64,000 bases of DNA from Achromobacter spanius. GTDB taxonomy: Bacteria > Pseudomonadota > Gammaproteobacteria > Burkholderiales > Burkholderiaceae_B. Location of the stretch: the NCBI RefSeq assembly GCF_029637605.1, contig NZ_CP121261.1, positions 1,302,001 through 1,366,000 on the forward strand, written 5' to 3'. The position numbers were made by a program, and so were the translations under genes. Positions 17,274 to 26,851 of this stretch are shown piece by piece; the stretch's first letter is position 1; every line of letters begins with the position of its first letter. Under the pieces are notes generated by a model. That model saw only the letters and a program-made list of their open reading frames with translations, did not search any database and was not told the DNA's origin.

Positions 17274-18037
17274 TCCTCCCCCAGGTACGCTTTGATCACG
17301 CGCTCGTCGTTGCGCACCGCATCGGGGGTGCCCGTCGTGATGGGCTTGCCGTGTTCCATGACGAGGATACGGTCCGAAATGCCCATGATCAGGCTCATGT
17401 CGTGCTCGATCAGCAGCACGGCCACGCCGAATTCGCGCCGAAGCTGGTCGATAAGCGCTTGCAGATCGCGCTTTTCCTGCGGGTTCAGGCCAGCCGCCGG
17501 CTCGTCCAGCATCAGCAGACGCGGCTTGGTGATCATGCAGCGCGCGATTTCCAGGCGTCGCTGGTGCCCGTACGCCAGGTTGCCCGCCTCGCGGTTGGCG
17601 AATTCACGCAGCCCCATGAAATCCAGCCACTGCGCCGCGCGCGCCAGCGCATCGGTTTCCGACTGCCGATAGCCCTTGAGCTTCAACAGGCCCGGCAGCA
17701 GCCGTGATTCCACCTGGGTGTGCTGGGCCACCAGCAGGTTTTCCAGCACGGTCAACTGCTTGAACAGCCGCACGTTCTGGAAGGTGCGCACCAGTCCGTG
17801 GCGGGCGACCTTGTGGCTGGGCAAACCGTTGATCGGCTTGCCGTCCATGATGATCTCGCCCGCGGTGGGCGCATAGAAGCCGCCCACGCAGTTGAACACG
17901 GTGGTCTTGCCGGCCCCGTTGGGGCCGATGATGGCGAACACCTCGTCGGATTTGACTTCGAACCCCACGCTGTCCACGGCCAAGAGGCCGCCGAACCGCA
18001 TCGTGAGCCCGGATACTTTCAGCAATGCCTCGCTCAT
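17270..18037 (-). CDS. livG: Branched-chain amino acid ABC transporter ATPase LivG
   Basis: This 255-residue ATPase has Walker [10 protein letters not shown] (about 37-45) and a long helical insertion between Walker A and the signature (residues about 95-145). The LivG-type signature is [15 protein letters not shown], the Walker B is [13 protein letters not shown], and the His switch is [10 protein letters not shown]. With LivF it powers import of leucine, isoleucine and valine or related compounds. It overlaps the 3' end of livM by 4 bp and the start of livF by 4 bp, which indicates translational coupling. Confidence 0.95.
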   Translation of the reverse strand: MSEALLKVSGLTMRFGGLLAVDSVGFEVKSDEVFAIIGPNGAGKTTVFNCVGGFYAPTAGEIIMDGKPINGLPSHKVARHGLVRTFQNVRLFKQLTVLENLLVAQHTQVESRLLPGLLKLKGYRQSETDALARAAQWLDFMGLREFANREAGNLAYGHQRRLEIARCMITKPRLLMLDEPAAGLNPQEKRDLQALIDQLRREFGVAVLLIEHDMSLIMGISDRILVMEHGKPITTGTPDAVRNDERVIKAYLGEE

Positions 18038-19269
18038 TTAGACAGCTCCACGTGGGGACGCTTCATGGGCAACAACCCCTGCGGACGCCACATCATCATC
18101 AACACCATCACCAGACCGAACATCAGCATCCGGTATTCGGCGAACTCGCGCGCCAGCTCGGGCAGGACGGTCAGCAAGATGGCCGCCAGAATCACGCCCA
18201 CCTGCGAACCCATGCCGCCCAGCACCACAATGGCCAGAATCAGCGCCGATTCAATGAAGGTGAACGACTCCGGGTTCACCATGCCCTGGCGGGCCGCGAA
18301 GAACGCGCCTCCAAAACCGGCGAACGTGGCGCCCAGCGTGAATGCCGACAGCTTGATGCGCGTGGGATTCAGCCCCAGCGAGCGGCAGGCGATTTCGTCT
18401 TCGCGCAAGGCTTCCCAGGCGCGGCCGACCGGCATGCGGATCAGGCGCGTGGATACGGCAAGCGTGATCAGCGCCAGCAGCAAGGCCATCAGGTACAGAT
18501 AGATCACCATGTGCTGGTTGTCGAACGTCAGGCCAAAGTAGTCATGGAACGTCGTGGCGCCTTCCGTGCTGGCGCGACGCGTCATTTCCAGGCCGAACAC
18601 CGTGGGCTTCGGAATACCGGAAATGCCGTCAGGGCCACCCGTCAACGTGTTCAGGTTGATGAGCAGCAGGCGGATCATTTCGCCAAAGCCCAAGGTCACG
18701 ATCGCCAGGTAGTCACCGCGCAGCCGCAACACCGGAAAGCCCAGCACGAAACCGAACAAGGCCGCCATCGCCCCCGAAAACGGCAGCGCTTCCCAGAAGC
18801 TCCAGCCACCCCAGTGATACAGCAAGGCATACGTGTACGCGCCCACCGCATAGAAGCCGACAAAGCCCAGGTCCAGCAGGCCGGCAAAACCCACCACGAT
18901 GTTCAGCCCCAGGCCCAACATCACGTAGATCAGCACCAGCGTGGCAATGTCAACCGAGCTGCGGCCCGAGAAGAATGGCCACACGACCGCTATCGCTAGC
19001 AGCAACAGCATCAGCCCTTTGTGGGTCTTGGCGGGTGCGGCCGGCAAAGTCGGCAGCGACGTCTTCAGCTTGCGGAACGGCGCGGCAAGCCAGGGCCGCA
19101 GCATCTGGAAGGCGAACACCACGGCCGCGGCAAGCGCCACCAGCCCCCAGTTCGGTTCCATCGACGTGCGCGCGCCCTGACGGATCAGTTGCAGGCCGAA
19201 CACCGGCGTAACGATCACTGCCGTCAGCACGGCAGCCATCGTGGCGTTTTTAAGATTGTTCTTAGACAT
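18034..19269 (-). CDS. livM: Branched-chain amino acid ABC transporter permease LivM
   Basis: This inner-membrane permease has 411 residues. An N-terminal extension of about 90 residues carries two hydrophobic segments. The BPD_transp_2 core follows, with the LivM signatures [27 protein letters not shown] (about 135-161) and, near the ATPase-contact loop, [18 protein letters not shown]. It pairs with LivH to form the channel. Its start codon overlaps the livH stop by one base (TGATG). The last residues ([15 protein letters not shown]) match the usual LivM end. Confidence 0.94.
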   Translation of the reverse strand: MSKNNLKNATMAAVLTAVIVTPVFGLQLIRQGARTSMEPNWGLVALAAAVVFAFQMLRPWLAAPFRKLKTSLPTLPAAPAKTHKGLMLLLLAIAVVWPFFSGRSSVDIATLVLIYVMLGLGLNIVVGFAGLLDLGFVGFYAVGAYTYALLYHWGGWSFWEALPFSGAMAALFGFVLGFPVLRLRGDYLAIVTLGFGEMIRLLLINLNTLTGGPDGISGIPKPTVFGLEMTRRASTEGATTFHDYFGLTFDNQHMVIYLYLMALLLALITLAVSTRLIRMPVGRAWEALREDEIACRSLGLNPTRIKLSAFTLGATFAGFGGAFFAARQGMVNPESFTFIESALILAIVVLGGMGSQVGVILAAILLTVLPELAREFAEYRMLMFGLVMVLMMMWRPQGLLPMKRPHVELSK

Positions 19270-20195
19270 CAGACTTTTTCCACCTCAGGTTTGCCCAGCA
19301 GCCCGGTGGGACGGAACAGCAGAATCAGGACCAGCAGCGAGAACGCCACGATGTCCTTGTACTGTGACGAGATATACGCGGCCGCGAAGGTTTCGGCCAG
19401 GCCCAGCAGCACGCCGCCCAGCATGGCGCCGGGGATGCTGCCAATGCCGCCCAGCACCGCCGCCGTAAAGGCCTTGATGCCGGCCAGGAAGCCGATGAAG
19501 GGATTCAGCTTGCCGATGGTGATGGCGATCAGCACGCCACCCACCGCCGCCAGGATCGCGCCCATCACGAACGTGAACGAGATCACGCGGTTGGTGTCGA
19601 TGCCCAGCAGGTTGGCCATGTGCATGTCTTGCGAGCAGGCGCGCGAGGCGCGGCCCATGCGGGAATACTTGATGAACAGCGTCAGGGCGATCATCAGCAC
19701 CACCGTCACCACGATGATCATGATGCGCGAATACGGCACCGTCACGTCGAAGTCGGTTCCCATGTGGAACTGCACGGCGCCGGATATCAGCGAGGGCACG
19801 GCCATGTCGCGCGCGCCCTGGCCCAGGGCCACCCAGTTCTGCAGGAAGATCGACATACCGATCGCCGAGATCAGCGCCACCAGGCGGGGGCTGCCTCGCA
19901 CTGGCCGATACGCAACGCGCTCGACCGAAAAGCCATATACGCCGGTCACGGCAATGGCCACGAGCAACATGGAGGCAATGATGAACGGCATCGGCAAACC
20001 GCTGTTGGTGCCGATGGCTGTCAAGGTGACCAGGCCGACATAGGCGCCGATCATATAGATTTCGCCGTGGGCGAAGTTGATCATCCCGATGATGCCGTAG
20101 ACCATTGTGTAGCCGATGGCGATCAACGCGTAGATCGCGCCCAGGGACAATCCGTTGAAGAATTGCTGGGTAAGTTGGGGTATGAGGTCAGACAT
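19269..20195 (-). CDS. livH: Branched-chain amino acid ABC transporter permease LivH
   Basis: This 308-residue permease has about eight helices. The LivH-type opening is [36 protein letters not shown], and the cytoplasmic coupling loop near residue 180 is [21 protein letters not shown]. The C-terminal [15 protein letters not shown] is typical. It is separated from livK by 189 bp that contain dyads, and is coupled to livM by a 1-bp overlap. The binding protein gene lies upstream, so the operon order is K-H-M-G-F. Confidence 0.95.
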   Translation of the reverse strand: MSDLIPQLTQQFFNGLSLGAIYALIAIGYTMVYGIIGMINFAHGEIYMIGAYVGLVTLTAIGTNSGLPMPFIIASMLLVAIAVTGVYGFSVERVAYRPVRGSPRLVALISAIGMSIFLQNWVALGQGARDMAVPSLISGAVQFHMGTDFDVTVPYSRIMIIVVTVVLMIALTLFIKYSRMGRASRACSQDMHMANLLGIDTNRVISFTFVMGAILAAVGGVLIAITIGKLNPFIGFLAGIKAFTAAVLGGIGSIPGAMLGGVLLGLAETFAAAYISSQYKDIVAFSLLVLILLFRPTGLLGKPEVEKV

Positions 20196-20212
20196 TATCT
20201 AATGCTCCAAAT

Positions 20213-20250
20213 GGTTCCGGCCCCGGTGAAGAGACCCGGAGCCGGAAACC
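20213..20250. other. Stem-loop in the livK-livH gap
   Basis: GGTTCCGGCCCCGG (20213-20226) pairs imperfectly with CCCGGAGCCGGAAACC (20235-20250) around an 8-nt loop. A second dyad, AGGGCCTGT (20266-20274) and ACAGGCCCT (20343-20351), lies nearby. Intercistronic stems downstream of a binding-protein gene often stabilise or partly terminate the message, giving more binding protein than permease. That role is inferred. Confidence 0.5.
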
Positions 20251-20384
20251 TGGGCGTATTTTCTAAGGGCCTGTGGTCACCGCCTGCCGGCCGCACAGCG
20301 CTTTTGGCGCATCGCTACGCGGATTACGGCACAACGAAGACAACAGGCCCTACACGCCGGCACCGCGCCGGCGAGATCGCGAGT

Positions 20385-21500
20385 TTACAGCTGGGTCTTC
20401 TTACCGTCCTTGTCCCACTTGTAGACGGCGAATTCGAAGTCCTTCAAGTCGCCCTTGGCGTCATATTCGACCTTGCCGATACCGGTGTTGAACGTCGTCT
20501 TGTGCATGTAGTCCGCGACCTTGGCGGGGTCTTCGCCCACGGCGTTGATGCTGTCGGCCAGGATCTGCACCGCGGCATAAGCAGGCATCTGGAAAGCGCC
20601 GTCCGGATCGCGCTTGGCGTCCTTGAAGGCCTTCACAATGCCTTCGTTGCCAGGCAGCTTGGTGAAGTCAGCCGGCAGCGTGACCAGCAGGCCTTCGATG
20701 GCCGGACCGGCGATGGCCACCAGGTCCTGGTTGGCCGTGCCTTCCGGACCCATGAACTGAACGTTCAGGCCCTGTTCGCGCGATTGGCGCAGCAGCAGGC
20801 CGAGTTCGGGGTGGTAGCCGCCGAAGTAGACCAGGTCAACGCCTTCGGACTTCAGCTTGGTGATGATGGCCGAGTAATCGCTGTCGCCAACGTTGATGCC
20901 TTCAAACATCGACACATTGACGTTCTGCTTGGCCAGCGCGTCCTTGACCTGGGTGGCGACACCCGAGCCGTAGGTTTGCTTGTCGTGCAGGATGGCGACC
21001 TTCTTGGGCTTGAGCGTCTTGGCGATGTAGTTGGCGGCGTACGGGCCTTGCTGGTCGTCGCGGCCAATGGTGCGGAAGAAGAAATGCGGCTTGATGGTGT
21101 CAGTCACCAGCGGCGACGTGGCGCCCGGGGTGATGCCGACAATGCCCTCTTCCTCGTACACCTTCACGGCGGCCACGGTCACGCCCGAGCAAGCATGGGC
21201 CACGGCGAACTTGGCGCCGGAGTTGACCACGCGGTTGGCGGCCGGCACGGCCTGCTTGGGTTCGCAGCCGTCGTCGATCAGGATCGGCTCGAGCTTCTTG
21301 CCCTTGACGCCGCCCTTGGCGTTGATGGATTCGATGGCGGTCAAGGCGCCGGCCTGGATCTGGTCGCCATATTGGGTGTTGGGGCCGGTCATGGGCTGGG
21401 GAATGCCAATCTTGATGGTGTCGGCGGCGTGCGCGGCGCCAGCCAAGGCAAGTGCCCCAAGCGCCATGGCTACCGGGGTAAGGCGATTCAGAAACTTCAT
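20385..21500 (-). CDS. livK: Branched-chain amino acid ABC transporter substrate-binding protein LivK
   Basis: This is a periplasmic LIV-binding protein of 371 residues. The signal peptide (MKFLNRLTPVAMALGALALAGAAHA) is followed by ADTIKIGIPQPMTGPNTQYGD, then EPILIDDGCEPKQAV, in which the Cys forms the conserved disulfide with AHACSGVT. FFRTIGRDDQQGP and VAILHDKQTYGSGVA are the interdomain segments. The frame is open to 21662, but Met 21500 follows GGAG and begins the signal peptide. It heads the livHMGF genes. A paralog at 28088-29215 shares long identical segments. Confidence 0.94.
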   Translation of the reverse strand: MKFLNRLTPVAMALGALALAGAAHAADTIKIGIPQPMTGPNTQYGDQIQAGALTAIESINAKGGVKGKKLEPILIDDGCEPKQAVPAANRVVNSGAKFAVAHACSGVTVAAVKVYEEEGIVGITPGATSPLVTDTIKPHFFFRTIGRDDQQGPYAANYIAKTLKPKKVAILHDKQTYGSGVATQVKDALAKQNVNVSMFEGINVGDSDYSAIITKLKSEGVDLVYFGGYHPELGLLLRQSREQGLNVQFMGPEGTANQDLVAIAGPAIEGLLVTLPADFTKLPGNEGIVKAFKDAKRDPDGAFQMPAYAAVQILADSINAVGEDPAKVADYMHKTTFNTGIGKVEYDAKGDLKDFEFAVYKWDKDGKKTQL

Positions 21501-21957
21501 GCGGAGTTCTCCAGCGAGGTTTTGAGCGGCTCTGATTGAAACGGCTTGTTGGGTGGATACCCCGCCATCCGTATCTCGCGTCGCCGGCTTCTTGGGCAAA
21601 AACACGGTGTGGGCGGTATTCTGGGAGCAAGCCGACATACTGTCACTGCGTGTAATCCCCAATATTTCCCGGCAAACCTTTAATCGTGACGCATCAGCTT
21701 TGCAAGCCCATGAAAATACGGGAAATTTGCGGAGTTTGCCTTCGATTCCAGCTGGCGCGCCGCATGATTTTGTGCAGTGGCCGATATATGAATAATCATT
21801 AATACGGCGTTCGAATATGCATTTAAATACAGTGCTTACGCCGGACTTACGGTTAATGATTATTGGGTTAATGAATTCCGCATAATCTGCCGCCCAAGAA
21901 AAACGCGCATCGGGGCGTCTGCTACGCCGCGATGCGCGTCCATTTCAATGCCCGAGG
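21501..21957. promoter_or_regulatory. Gene-free stretch upstream of livK, with a 12-bp perfect inverted repeat
   Basis: These 457 bases lie between livK (starts at 21500) and the yhhQ stop (21958) and contain no convincing gene. The half near livK is mixed. The part from 21780 to 21890 is AT-rich and contains AATAATCATTAA (21791-21802) and its exact reverse complement TTAATGATTATT (21853-21864), 50 bp apart. The liv promoter and an operator for an unknown regulator are likely here. The yhhQ terminator fills 21898-21939. Confidence 0.55.
21898..21939 (-). terminator. Rho-independent terminator of the proC-yhhQ unit
   Basis: On the minus strand ACGCGCATCG (21939-21930) pairs with CGATGCGCGT (21912-21903). 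An inner GGCGT/ACGCC stem gives a long nested hairpin. A short T-run follows at 21903-21899. It starts 18 bp beyond the yhhQ stop. Confidence 0.88.
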
Positions 21958-22512
21958 TCAGGCGTTGGCCGGCTTGGCCAGGTTCCACATCAGCGCCCGG
22001 AACGGCGCCAGCATGCTGATGTTGACCACCAGCTTGACGGCCAGGTCGCCCAGCATCCACGTCGTCCATGGCGCGCCGGTGGCCGCGAAGGCCACGCTGA
22101 AGAACACCGCGGTGTCCAGCACGGCGCCCAACACGCCCGATACCAGCGGCGCGCGCCACCAGCGCTGGTCGCGCAAACGATCAAAGACCTGGATATCCAC
22201 CAATTGCGCGCAGATATAGGCCAGACCCGAGGCCAGCGCAATACGCGGCGACGCCACCCAGAACGACACCACCAACGCTGCCGCAAAGCCGAACCAGACC
22301 ACACGGCGCGCGGCCGACGGGCCAAAGCGCCGGTTCAACACATCGGTAACCAGGAAGGCGATCGGGTAAGACAGGCCGCCCCACGTCAACCAATCGTTAA
22401 GCGGCACCTGCACCAGAATGTTCGAGCCCACCACCACCAGCAGCATGCACAGCACGGCAATACCGAACTGCGCACGGCTCATCGGCGGAAAGAGCTGGCT
22501 TGCCTTGGTCAT
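21958..22512 (-). CDS. yhhQ: Queuosine precursor transporter (YhhQ/VUT family)
   Basis: This 184-residue membrane protein has about six helices. It has the VUT-1 features NILVQVPL near residue 31, then LSYPIAFLVTDVLNRRFG, with the Asp-Val-Leu-Asn core, and LASGLAYICAQLVDIQVFDRLR, with the Gln-Asp-rich helix. YhhQ imports queuosine precursors (preQ0/preQ1) used for the wobble base of tRNAs with GUN anticodons. It overlaps the proC stop by 4 bp. The family is sometimes annotated as vitamin uptake, but this subgroup has experimental support as a queuosine precursor importer. Confidence 0.9.
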   Translation of the reverse strand: MTKASQLFPPMSRAQFGIAVLCMLLVVVGSNILVQVPLNDWLTWGGLSYPIAFLVTDVLNRRFGPSAARRVVWFGFAAALVVSFWVASPRIALASGLAYICAQLVDIQVFDRLRDQRWWRAPLVSGVLGAVLDTAVFFSVAFAATGAPWTTWMLGDLAVKLVVNISMLAPFRALMWNLAKPANA

Positions 22513-23342
22513 TGCCCGAATTCCTCGGCCAGCTCGCGAGACCGGCGCGCCGCGGCCGCCATGGCGTCTTCCACAATGCCGGCAAACCCCGCCGCGCCAA
22601 ACGCAGCCAGCGCCGCGGCCGTGGTGCCGCCCTTGGACGTGACGCGCTCGCGCAGCACCGACAAGGGGTCTGACGATTCGGCCGCGAGCCGGGTTGCGCC
22701 CGCCAGCGTGCCCAAGGCCAGTTGCTTGGCCTGCGCCTCGGTCAGGCCGACCTTCACGCCGCCCGCCACCAAGGCTTCAAGGAACAGGAACACATACGCC
22801 GGGCCGCTGCCCGACAAGGCCGTCACGCCATCCAGCGCGGCGTCGTCCGCCACCCACACCACCTGCCCCACGCTTTCCAACAGGCTTGCCGCCAAGGCGC
22901 GATCGCCTTCGCTGACGCCATCCAGCGCCGCCAGGCCCGTCACGCCCGCGCCCACCAATGCGGGCGTATTGGGCATGCAGCGCACCAGACGCTTGAACGG
23001 CGCGTCGGCTGATCCCAGCCAGCCCGCCAGCGTGTCCGCCCGGATTCCCGCCGCCACGCTGACCACCAAGGTGTCGTCTTGGAGCCACTGACGCGCGGAT
23101 GCCACAACATCTTTCATGTTCTGCGGCTTGACCGCGAACACCCAAACGCGGCATCGGGCCAAGGCCTCGTCCGGGGCCACTGCCGTGGTCATGCCACGCG
23201 CCTGCCAGGCTGCGTGGCTATCCTTATTAATGTCAATGACATGGATGCTCCCGGCGGGGCATACTTTGCCGGCCAGTCCGGAGGCCAAAGCGGCCGCCAT
23301 ATTGCCGCCGCCAATGAACGCAATCGAAAGTTCGTTTTTCAT
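22509..23342 (-). CDS. proC: Pyrroline-5-carboxylate reductase
   Basis: ProC reduces 1-pyrroline-5-carboxylate to L-proline with NAD(P)H, the last step of proline synthesis in the cytoplasm. The 277-residue protein opens with the Rossmann motif IAFIGGGNMAAALASGL. It carries VFAVKPQNM for the cofactor pocket, RCMPNTPALVGAGVT, and the C-terminal signature TALSGSGPAYVFLFLEALV (about residues 172-190). The start at ATG 23342 is clear. It forms a two-gene unit with yhhQ through a 4-bp overlap. Confidence 0.96.
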   Translation of the reverse strand: MKNELSIAFIGGGNMAAALASGLAGKVCPAGSIHVIDINKDSHAAWQARGMTTAVAPDEALARCRVWVFAVKPQNMKDVVASARQWLQDDTLVVSVAAGIRADTLAGWLGSADAPFKRLVRCMPNTPALVGAGVTGLAALDGVSEGDRALAASLLESVGQVVWVADDAALDGVTALSGSGPAYVFLFLEALVAGGVKVGLTEAQAKQLALGTLAGATRLAAESSDPLSVLRERVTSKGGTTAAALAAFGAAGFAGIVEDAMAAAARRSRELAEEFGQ

Positions 23343-23416
23343 AGGCGGGCATTGTAGTCGGTCGGCTCCGCTGGGGAAAAAAAAGAAAATGTTCGTTCGC
23401 GCCTGAAACGCACAAT

Positions 23417-23460
23417 TTGACAGGCGTTTGCAGTGGTGTGAAAGTCACGGTTTTGTCACA
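23417..23460 (+). promoter_or_regulatory. Possible ugp promoter with Pho-box-like direct repeats
   Basis: GTCAC occurs at 23444-23448 and again at 23455-23459, exactly 11 bp apart. This is the period of PhoB half-sites (core TGTCA), and the second copy reads TGTCACA. A TTGACA hexamer at 23417-23422 could be a -35 box. The block ends 76 bp before the ugpB start. PhoB control of ugp is established in E. coli; the match here is partial. Confidence 0.4.
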
Positions 23461-23535
23461 AACAATTCATAAGGTGTCGTGTTTTCCGTGTACGGACAAC
23501 CCGTTCACAACACGCCCATCAGGAGCAACCTCATC

Positions 23536-24849
23536 ATGCGATCCCACCGTATTGCTTTAACCTTCGCAGCCGTCATGGCCGCGTTCGCGGGCGCGTCCGC
23601 GCATGCCGCCACCGAGATCCAGTTCTGGCATTCGATGGAAGGCGCCCTGGGCGACCGCGTCAATGGCCTGGTCGAAGACTTCAACAAGAAGAACCCCGAC
23701 TACCAGGTCAAGGCGATCTACAAGGGCAACTACGGCGAATCCATGAATGCCGGCATCGCCGCGTTCCGCGCCGGCAACGCCCCGGACATCCTGCAAGTGT
23801 TCGAAGTTGGCACCGCCACCATGATGTACGCCAAGGGCGCCATCAAGCCGGTGCAGCAGATGTCGGAAGAAGCCGGCAACCCGATCGATCCGAAGGCGTT
23901 CATCGGCGCCGTGGCTGGCTACTACTCGTCGGCCGACGGCAAGCTGGTGTCGATGCCGTTCAATAGCTCGACCGTGGTTTTCTACTACAACAAGGACGCC
24001 TTCAAGAAGGCAGGCCTGGACGCCGACAATCCGCCCAAGACCTGGGAAGAGCTGGCCGCCGCCGGCCAGAAGCTGAAGGCCGCTGGCCAGGAATGTGGCT
24101 ACACCACCTCGTGGCCGTCGTGGACCCAGCTGGAAACGTTCTCGGCCTGGCATAACGTGCCCTACGCCACCAAGGACAACGGTTTCGGTGGCCTGGACGC
24201 CCGCATCGCCATCAACACCCCGCTGCACGTGCGCCACCTGGAAAACCTGGCCAAGCTGGGCAAGGAAGGCATCTTCATGTACGGCGGCCGCGGCGACGAG
24301 CCGAACTCGCTGTTCATCAGCGGCAAGTGCGCCATGATCACCGGCTCGTCCGGCCTGCGCGCCAACATCGCCAAGAACGCCAAGTTCGAATTCGGCACCT
24401 CGACCCTGCCTTACTACGCCGACGTGAAGGGCGCGCCGCAGAACACCATCATCGGCGGCGCATCGCTGTGGGTCTTCGCCAACAAGAAGCCGGAAGTCTA
24501 CAAGGGCGTGACCGCCTTCTTCCAATACCTGGCCTCGCCTGAAGTCGCCGCGCGCTGGCACCAGCAGACCGGCTATGTGCCGGTCACCAAGGCCGCTTAC
24601 GAGCTGACCAAGAAAGAAGGCTTCTACGACAAGAACCCGGGTACCGAAGTCGGCGTGAAGCAATTGAACGTGGAAACCACCGCGCAATCGCGTGGCCTGC
24701 GCCTGGGCTTCCTGCCGCAGATCCGTGAAATCGAAGACGCTGAAATCGAACGCATCGTGTCCGGCAAGGTTACGGCCAAGGACGGCACCGAGAACATCGT
24801 CAAGCGTGGCAATGAGTTGCTGGAAAAGTTCGAGAAGAGTGTAAAGTAG
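23536..24849 (+). CDS. ugpB: sn-Glycerol-3-phosphate ABC transporter substrate-binding protein UgpB
   Basis: This is a periplasmic binding protein of the extracellular family 1, with 437 residues. A signal peptide (IALTFAAVMAAFAGASAHA) is followed by the UgpB-type start ATEIQFWHSMEGALGDRVN, then the FEVGTATMMYA strand and MPFNSSTVVFYYNKDAF. It binds glycerol-3-phosphate or glycerophosphodiesters such as glycerophosphocholine. AGGAG precedes ATG 23536 by 10 bases; the frame is open to 23479 without a signal. It is separated from ugpA by two hairpins. UgpQ, the phosphodiesterase that often follows, is absent. Confidence 0.95.
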   Translation: MRSHRIALTFAAVMAAFAGASAHAATEIQFWHSMEGALGDRVNGLVEDFNKKNPDYQVKAIYKGNYGESMNAGIAAFRAGNAPDILQVFEVGTATMMYAKGAIKPVQQMSEEAGNPIDPKAFIGAVAGYYSSADGKLVSMPFNSSTVVFYYNKDAFKKAGLDADNPPKTWEELAAAGQKLKAAGQECGYTTSWPSWTQLETFSAWHNVPYATKDNGFGGLDARIAINTPLHVRHLENLAKLGKEGIFMYGGRGDEPNSLFISGKCAMITGSSGLRANIAKNAKFEFGTSTLPYYADVKGAPQNTIIGGASLWVFANKKPEVYKGVTAFFQYLASPEVAARWHQQTGYVPVTKAAYELTKKEGFYDKNPGTEVGVKQLNVETTAQSRGLRLGFLPQIREIEDAEIERIVSGKVTAKDGTENIVKRGNELLEKFEKSVK

Positions 24850-24937
24850 CGCCCTTTCCGGGATTCGGCCGGGTGATTGCTTCACGGCATTTCTCAAGCG
24901 TGACAATGACTTAACGGCCAATCCGGATACGAGCGCA

Positions 24938-24985
24938 AGGCTTGAAGCCCTGGTTATAAAGGGGCTTCAAGCCTGTCGTATTTTT
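24938..24985 (+). terminator. Intra-operon hairpin 1 between ugpB and ugpA
   Basis: AGGCTTGAAGCCC (24938-24950) and GGGCTTCAAGCCT (24962-24974) make a 13-bp perfect stem, with a TTTTT run at 24981-24985. The 6-base gap before the T-run makes it an imperfect terminator. That suits partial read-through from the highly expressed binding-protein gene into ugpAEC. Confidence 0.7.
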
Positions 24986-24998
24986 ATGAAGCGGTTTC

Positions 24999-25027
24999 AA
25001 GCGGCGGTTACTCCAACCGCCGCTTTT
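24999..25027 (+). terminator. Intra-operon hairpin 2 between ugpB and ugpA
   Basis: AAGCGGCGGTT (24999-25009) and AACCGCCGCTT (25015-25025) form an 11-bp perfect stem around a 5-nt loop, with TTTT at its end, only 20 bp before the ugpA start. It is terminator-like and may also cover the weak ugpA ribosome-binding region. Confidence 0.72.
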
Positions 25028-25047
25028 CTGTACCTTGGGTACCCCCT

Positions 25048-25929
25048 ATGGAAAAACGCGTTGTCTTTGGGCATAAGACCCTGCCCTATCTGCTGCTGTT
25101 GCCGCAGCTGATCATTACCGTGGTCTTCTTTTTCCTGCCCGCCGGACAAGCCATGTGGCAGTCCATGCGGCTGGAAGATGCCTTCGGCCTGTCGTCCGAG
25201 TTCGTCGGGCTCGACAACTTCATGGAACTGTTCTCGCAACAGGCTTACCTCGATTCCTTCCGCGTCACCGCCGTCTTTTCGATACTGGTGGCTGCCGTGG
25301 GTCTGGGCGTGTCCTTGCTGCTGGCCGTCATGGCCGACCGCGTGATTCGCGGCGCGGGGCTCTACAAGACCCTGTTGATCTGGCCCTACGCCGTGGCGCC
25401 CGCCGTCGTCGGCGTATTGTGGCTGTTCATGTTTTCGCCTTCCGTGGGCATCCTGGCCGTGGCGCTGCGCAACTCCGGCGTCGACTGGAACCCGCGCCTG
25501 GACGGCAACCAGGCCATGATGCTGGTGCTGGCGGCCGCCGTCTGGAAGCAGATCTCGTACAACTTCCTGTTCTTCCTGGCCGGCCTGCAATCGATTCCGC
25601 GTTCGCTCATCGAAGCCGCCGCCATCGATGGCGCCAGCCCGGCGCGCCGCTTCTGGACCATTGTGTTCCCGCTGCTGTCGCCCACCTCGTTCTTCCTGCT
25701 GGTCGTCAACATCATCTATGCCTTCTTCGACACCTTCGCCATTGTGGACACCACGACGCAAGGCGGTCCGGGCACGGCAACGTCCATCCTGGTCTACAAG
25801 GTGTACAGCGACGGCTTCCGTGGGCTGGATCTGGGTTCGTCCGCGGCCCAGTCGGTCATTCTGATGTTCATTGTGGTTGCCTTGACGGTCGTACAGTTCC
25901 GCTACGTCGACCGCAAAGTGCAGTATTGA
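25048..25929 (+). CDS. ugpA: sn-Glycerol-3-phosphate ABC transporter permease UgpA
   Basis: This 293-residue inner-membrane permease has six helices and the binding-protein-dependent transport motif [24 protein letters not shown] (about residues 190-213), which docks on the ATPase. The opening [30 protein letters not shown] is typical of UgpA. No clear Shine-Dalgarno is visible before ATG 25048, and the gene follows two hairpins, so its translation may be weaker than that of ugpB. It is followed by ugpE after 21 bp. Confidence 0.95.
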   Translation: MEKRVVFGHKTLPYLLLLPQLIITVVFFFLPAGQAMWQSMRLEDAFGLSSEFVGLDNFMELFSQQAYLDSFRVTAVFSILVAAVGLGVSLLLAVMADRVIRGAGLYKTLLIWPYAVAPAVVGVLWLFMFSPSVGILAVALRNSGVDWNPRLDGNQAMMLVLAAAVWKQISYNFLFFLAGLQSIPRSLIEAAAIDGASPARRFWTIVFPLLSPTSFFLLVVNIIYAFFDTFAIVDTTTQGGPGTATSILVYKVYSDGFRGLDLGSSAAQSVILMFIVVALTVVQFRYVDRKVQY

Positions 25930-25950
25930 TTTTGTTCGAGGCTAATAACA

Positions 25951-26802
25951 ATGGTTGAACGCCGTCCCTGGCTGGATATTCTGGCCCACGTCATTCTGCT
26001 TTGCGGCGTGGCGATGGTGGCATTTCCGCTCTACATCACTTTCGTTGCGTCTACCCAGACCGCTCAGGAAGTGGCGCAGGCGCCGATGTCGCTGATCCCC
26101 GGTCCGCACTTTGTCGAAAACTACATGCAGGCGCTGTTTGGCGGCTCGTCCGGCGGTTCGTCGGGCGCCCCCGTCGGCCGCATGATGTACGTCAGCCTGA
26201 TCATGGCGCTGTCGATTTCCATCGGCAAGATCGCGATCTCGCTGCTGTCGGCATTCGCGGTGGTGTATTTCCGCTTCCCCGGCCGCATGTTCTTTTTCTG
26301 GATGATCTTCGTCACGCTCATGCTGCCCGTCGAAGTCCGGATTGCGCCCACCTACAAGGTGGTAGCCGACCTGGGCATGCTCAACAGCTACGCCGGCCTG
26401 ACCTTGCCGCTGATCGCCTCGGCCACCGCCACCTTCCTGTTCCGCCAGTTCTTCCTGACGGTGCCGGACGAGCTCATCGAGGCCGCGCGCATTGACGGCG
26501 CGGGTCCGGTGCGGTTCTTCTTCGACGTGCTGTTGCCGTTGTCCAAGACCAGCATCGCCGCCCTGTTCGTGATCCAGTTCATCTACGGCTGGAACCAATA
26601 CCTGTGGCCCCTGCTCATCACCACGCAGGAAGACATGTACCCCGTCGTCATCGGCATCAAGCGGATGATCAGCGGCGGCGACAGCGTGACCGAATGGAAC
26701 ATCACCATGGCCACCGCCATGCTGGCCATGATTCCGCCGGCGCTGGTCGTCATCCTGATGCAGAAATGGTTCGTCAAGGGTCTGGTCGACACTGAAAAGT
26801 GA
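25951..26802 (+). CDS. ugpE: sn-Glycerol-3-phosphate ABC transporter permease UgpE
   Basis: This is the second permease, 283 residues with six helices. The coupling motif is [26 protein letters not shown] (about 175-200). A characteristic Ugp sequence [24 protein letters not shown] precedes it, and [15 protein letters not shown] follows. It pairs with UgpA. A Ser/Gly-rich loop ([11 protein letters not shown], about residues 65-75) lies in the first periplasmic region, as in other betaproteobacterial UgpE proteins. Confidence 0.95.
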   Translation: MVERRPWLDILAHVILLCGVAMVAFPLYITFVASTQTAQEVAQAPMSLIPGPHFVENYMQALFGGSSGGSSGAPVGRMMYVSLIMALSISIGKIAISLLSAFAVVYFRFPGRMFFFWMIFVTLMLPVEVRIAPTYKVVADLGMLNSYAGLTLPLIASATATFLFRQFFLTVPDELIEAARIDGAGPVRFFFDVLLPLSKTSIAALFVIQFIYGWNQYLWPLLITTQEDMYPVVIGIKRMISGGDSVTEWNITMATAMLAMIPPALVVILMQKWFVKGLVDTEK

Positions 26803-26851
26803 CGCTTGCCCACCCGCACCCACCCGAACACGACTCCGAACACGAATAAAC

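Noticed and set aside
19620..21539. 639-codon plus-strand open frame across the livH-livK region
   Set aside because: It runs antisense to two well-supported liv genes and has no domain; it is a long shadow frame.
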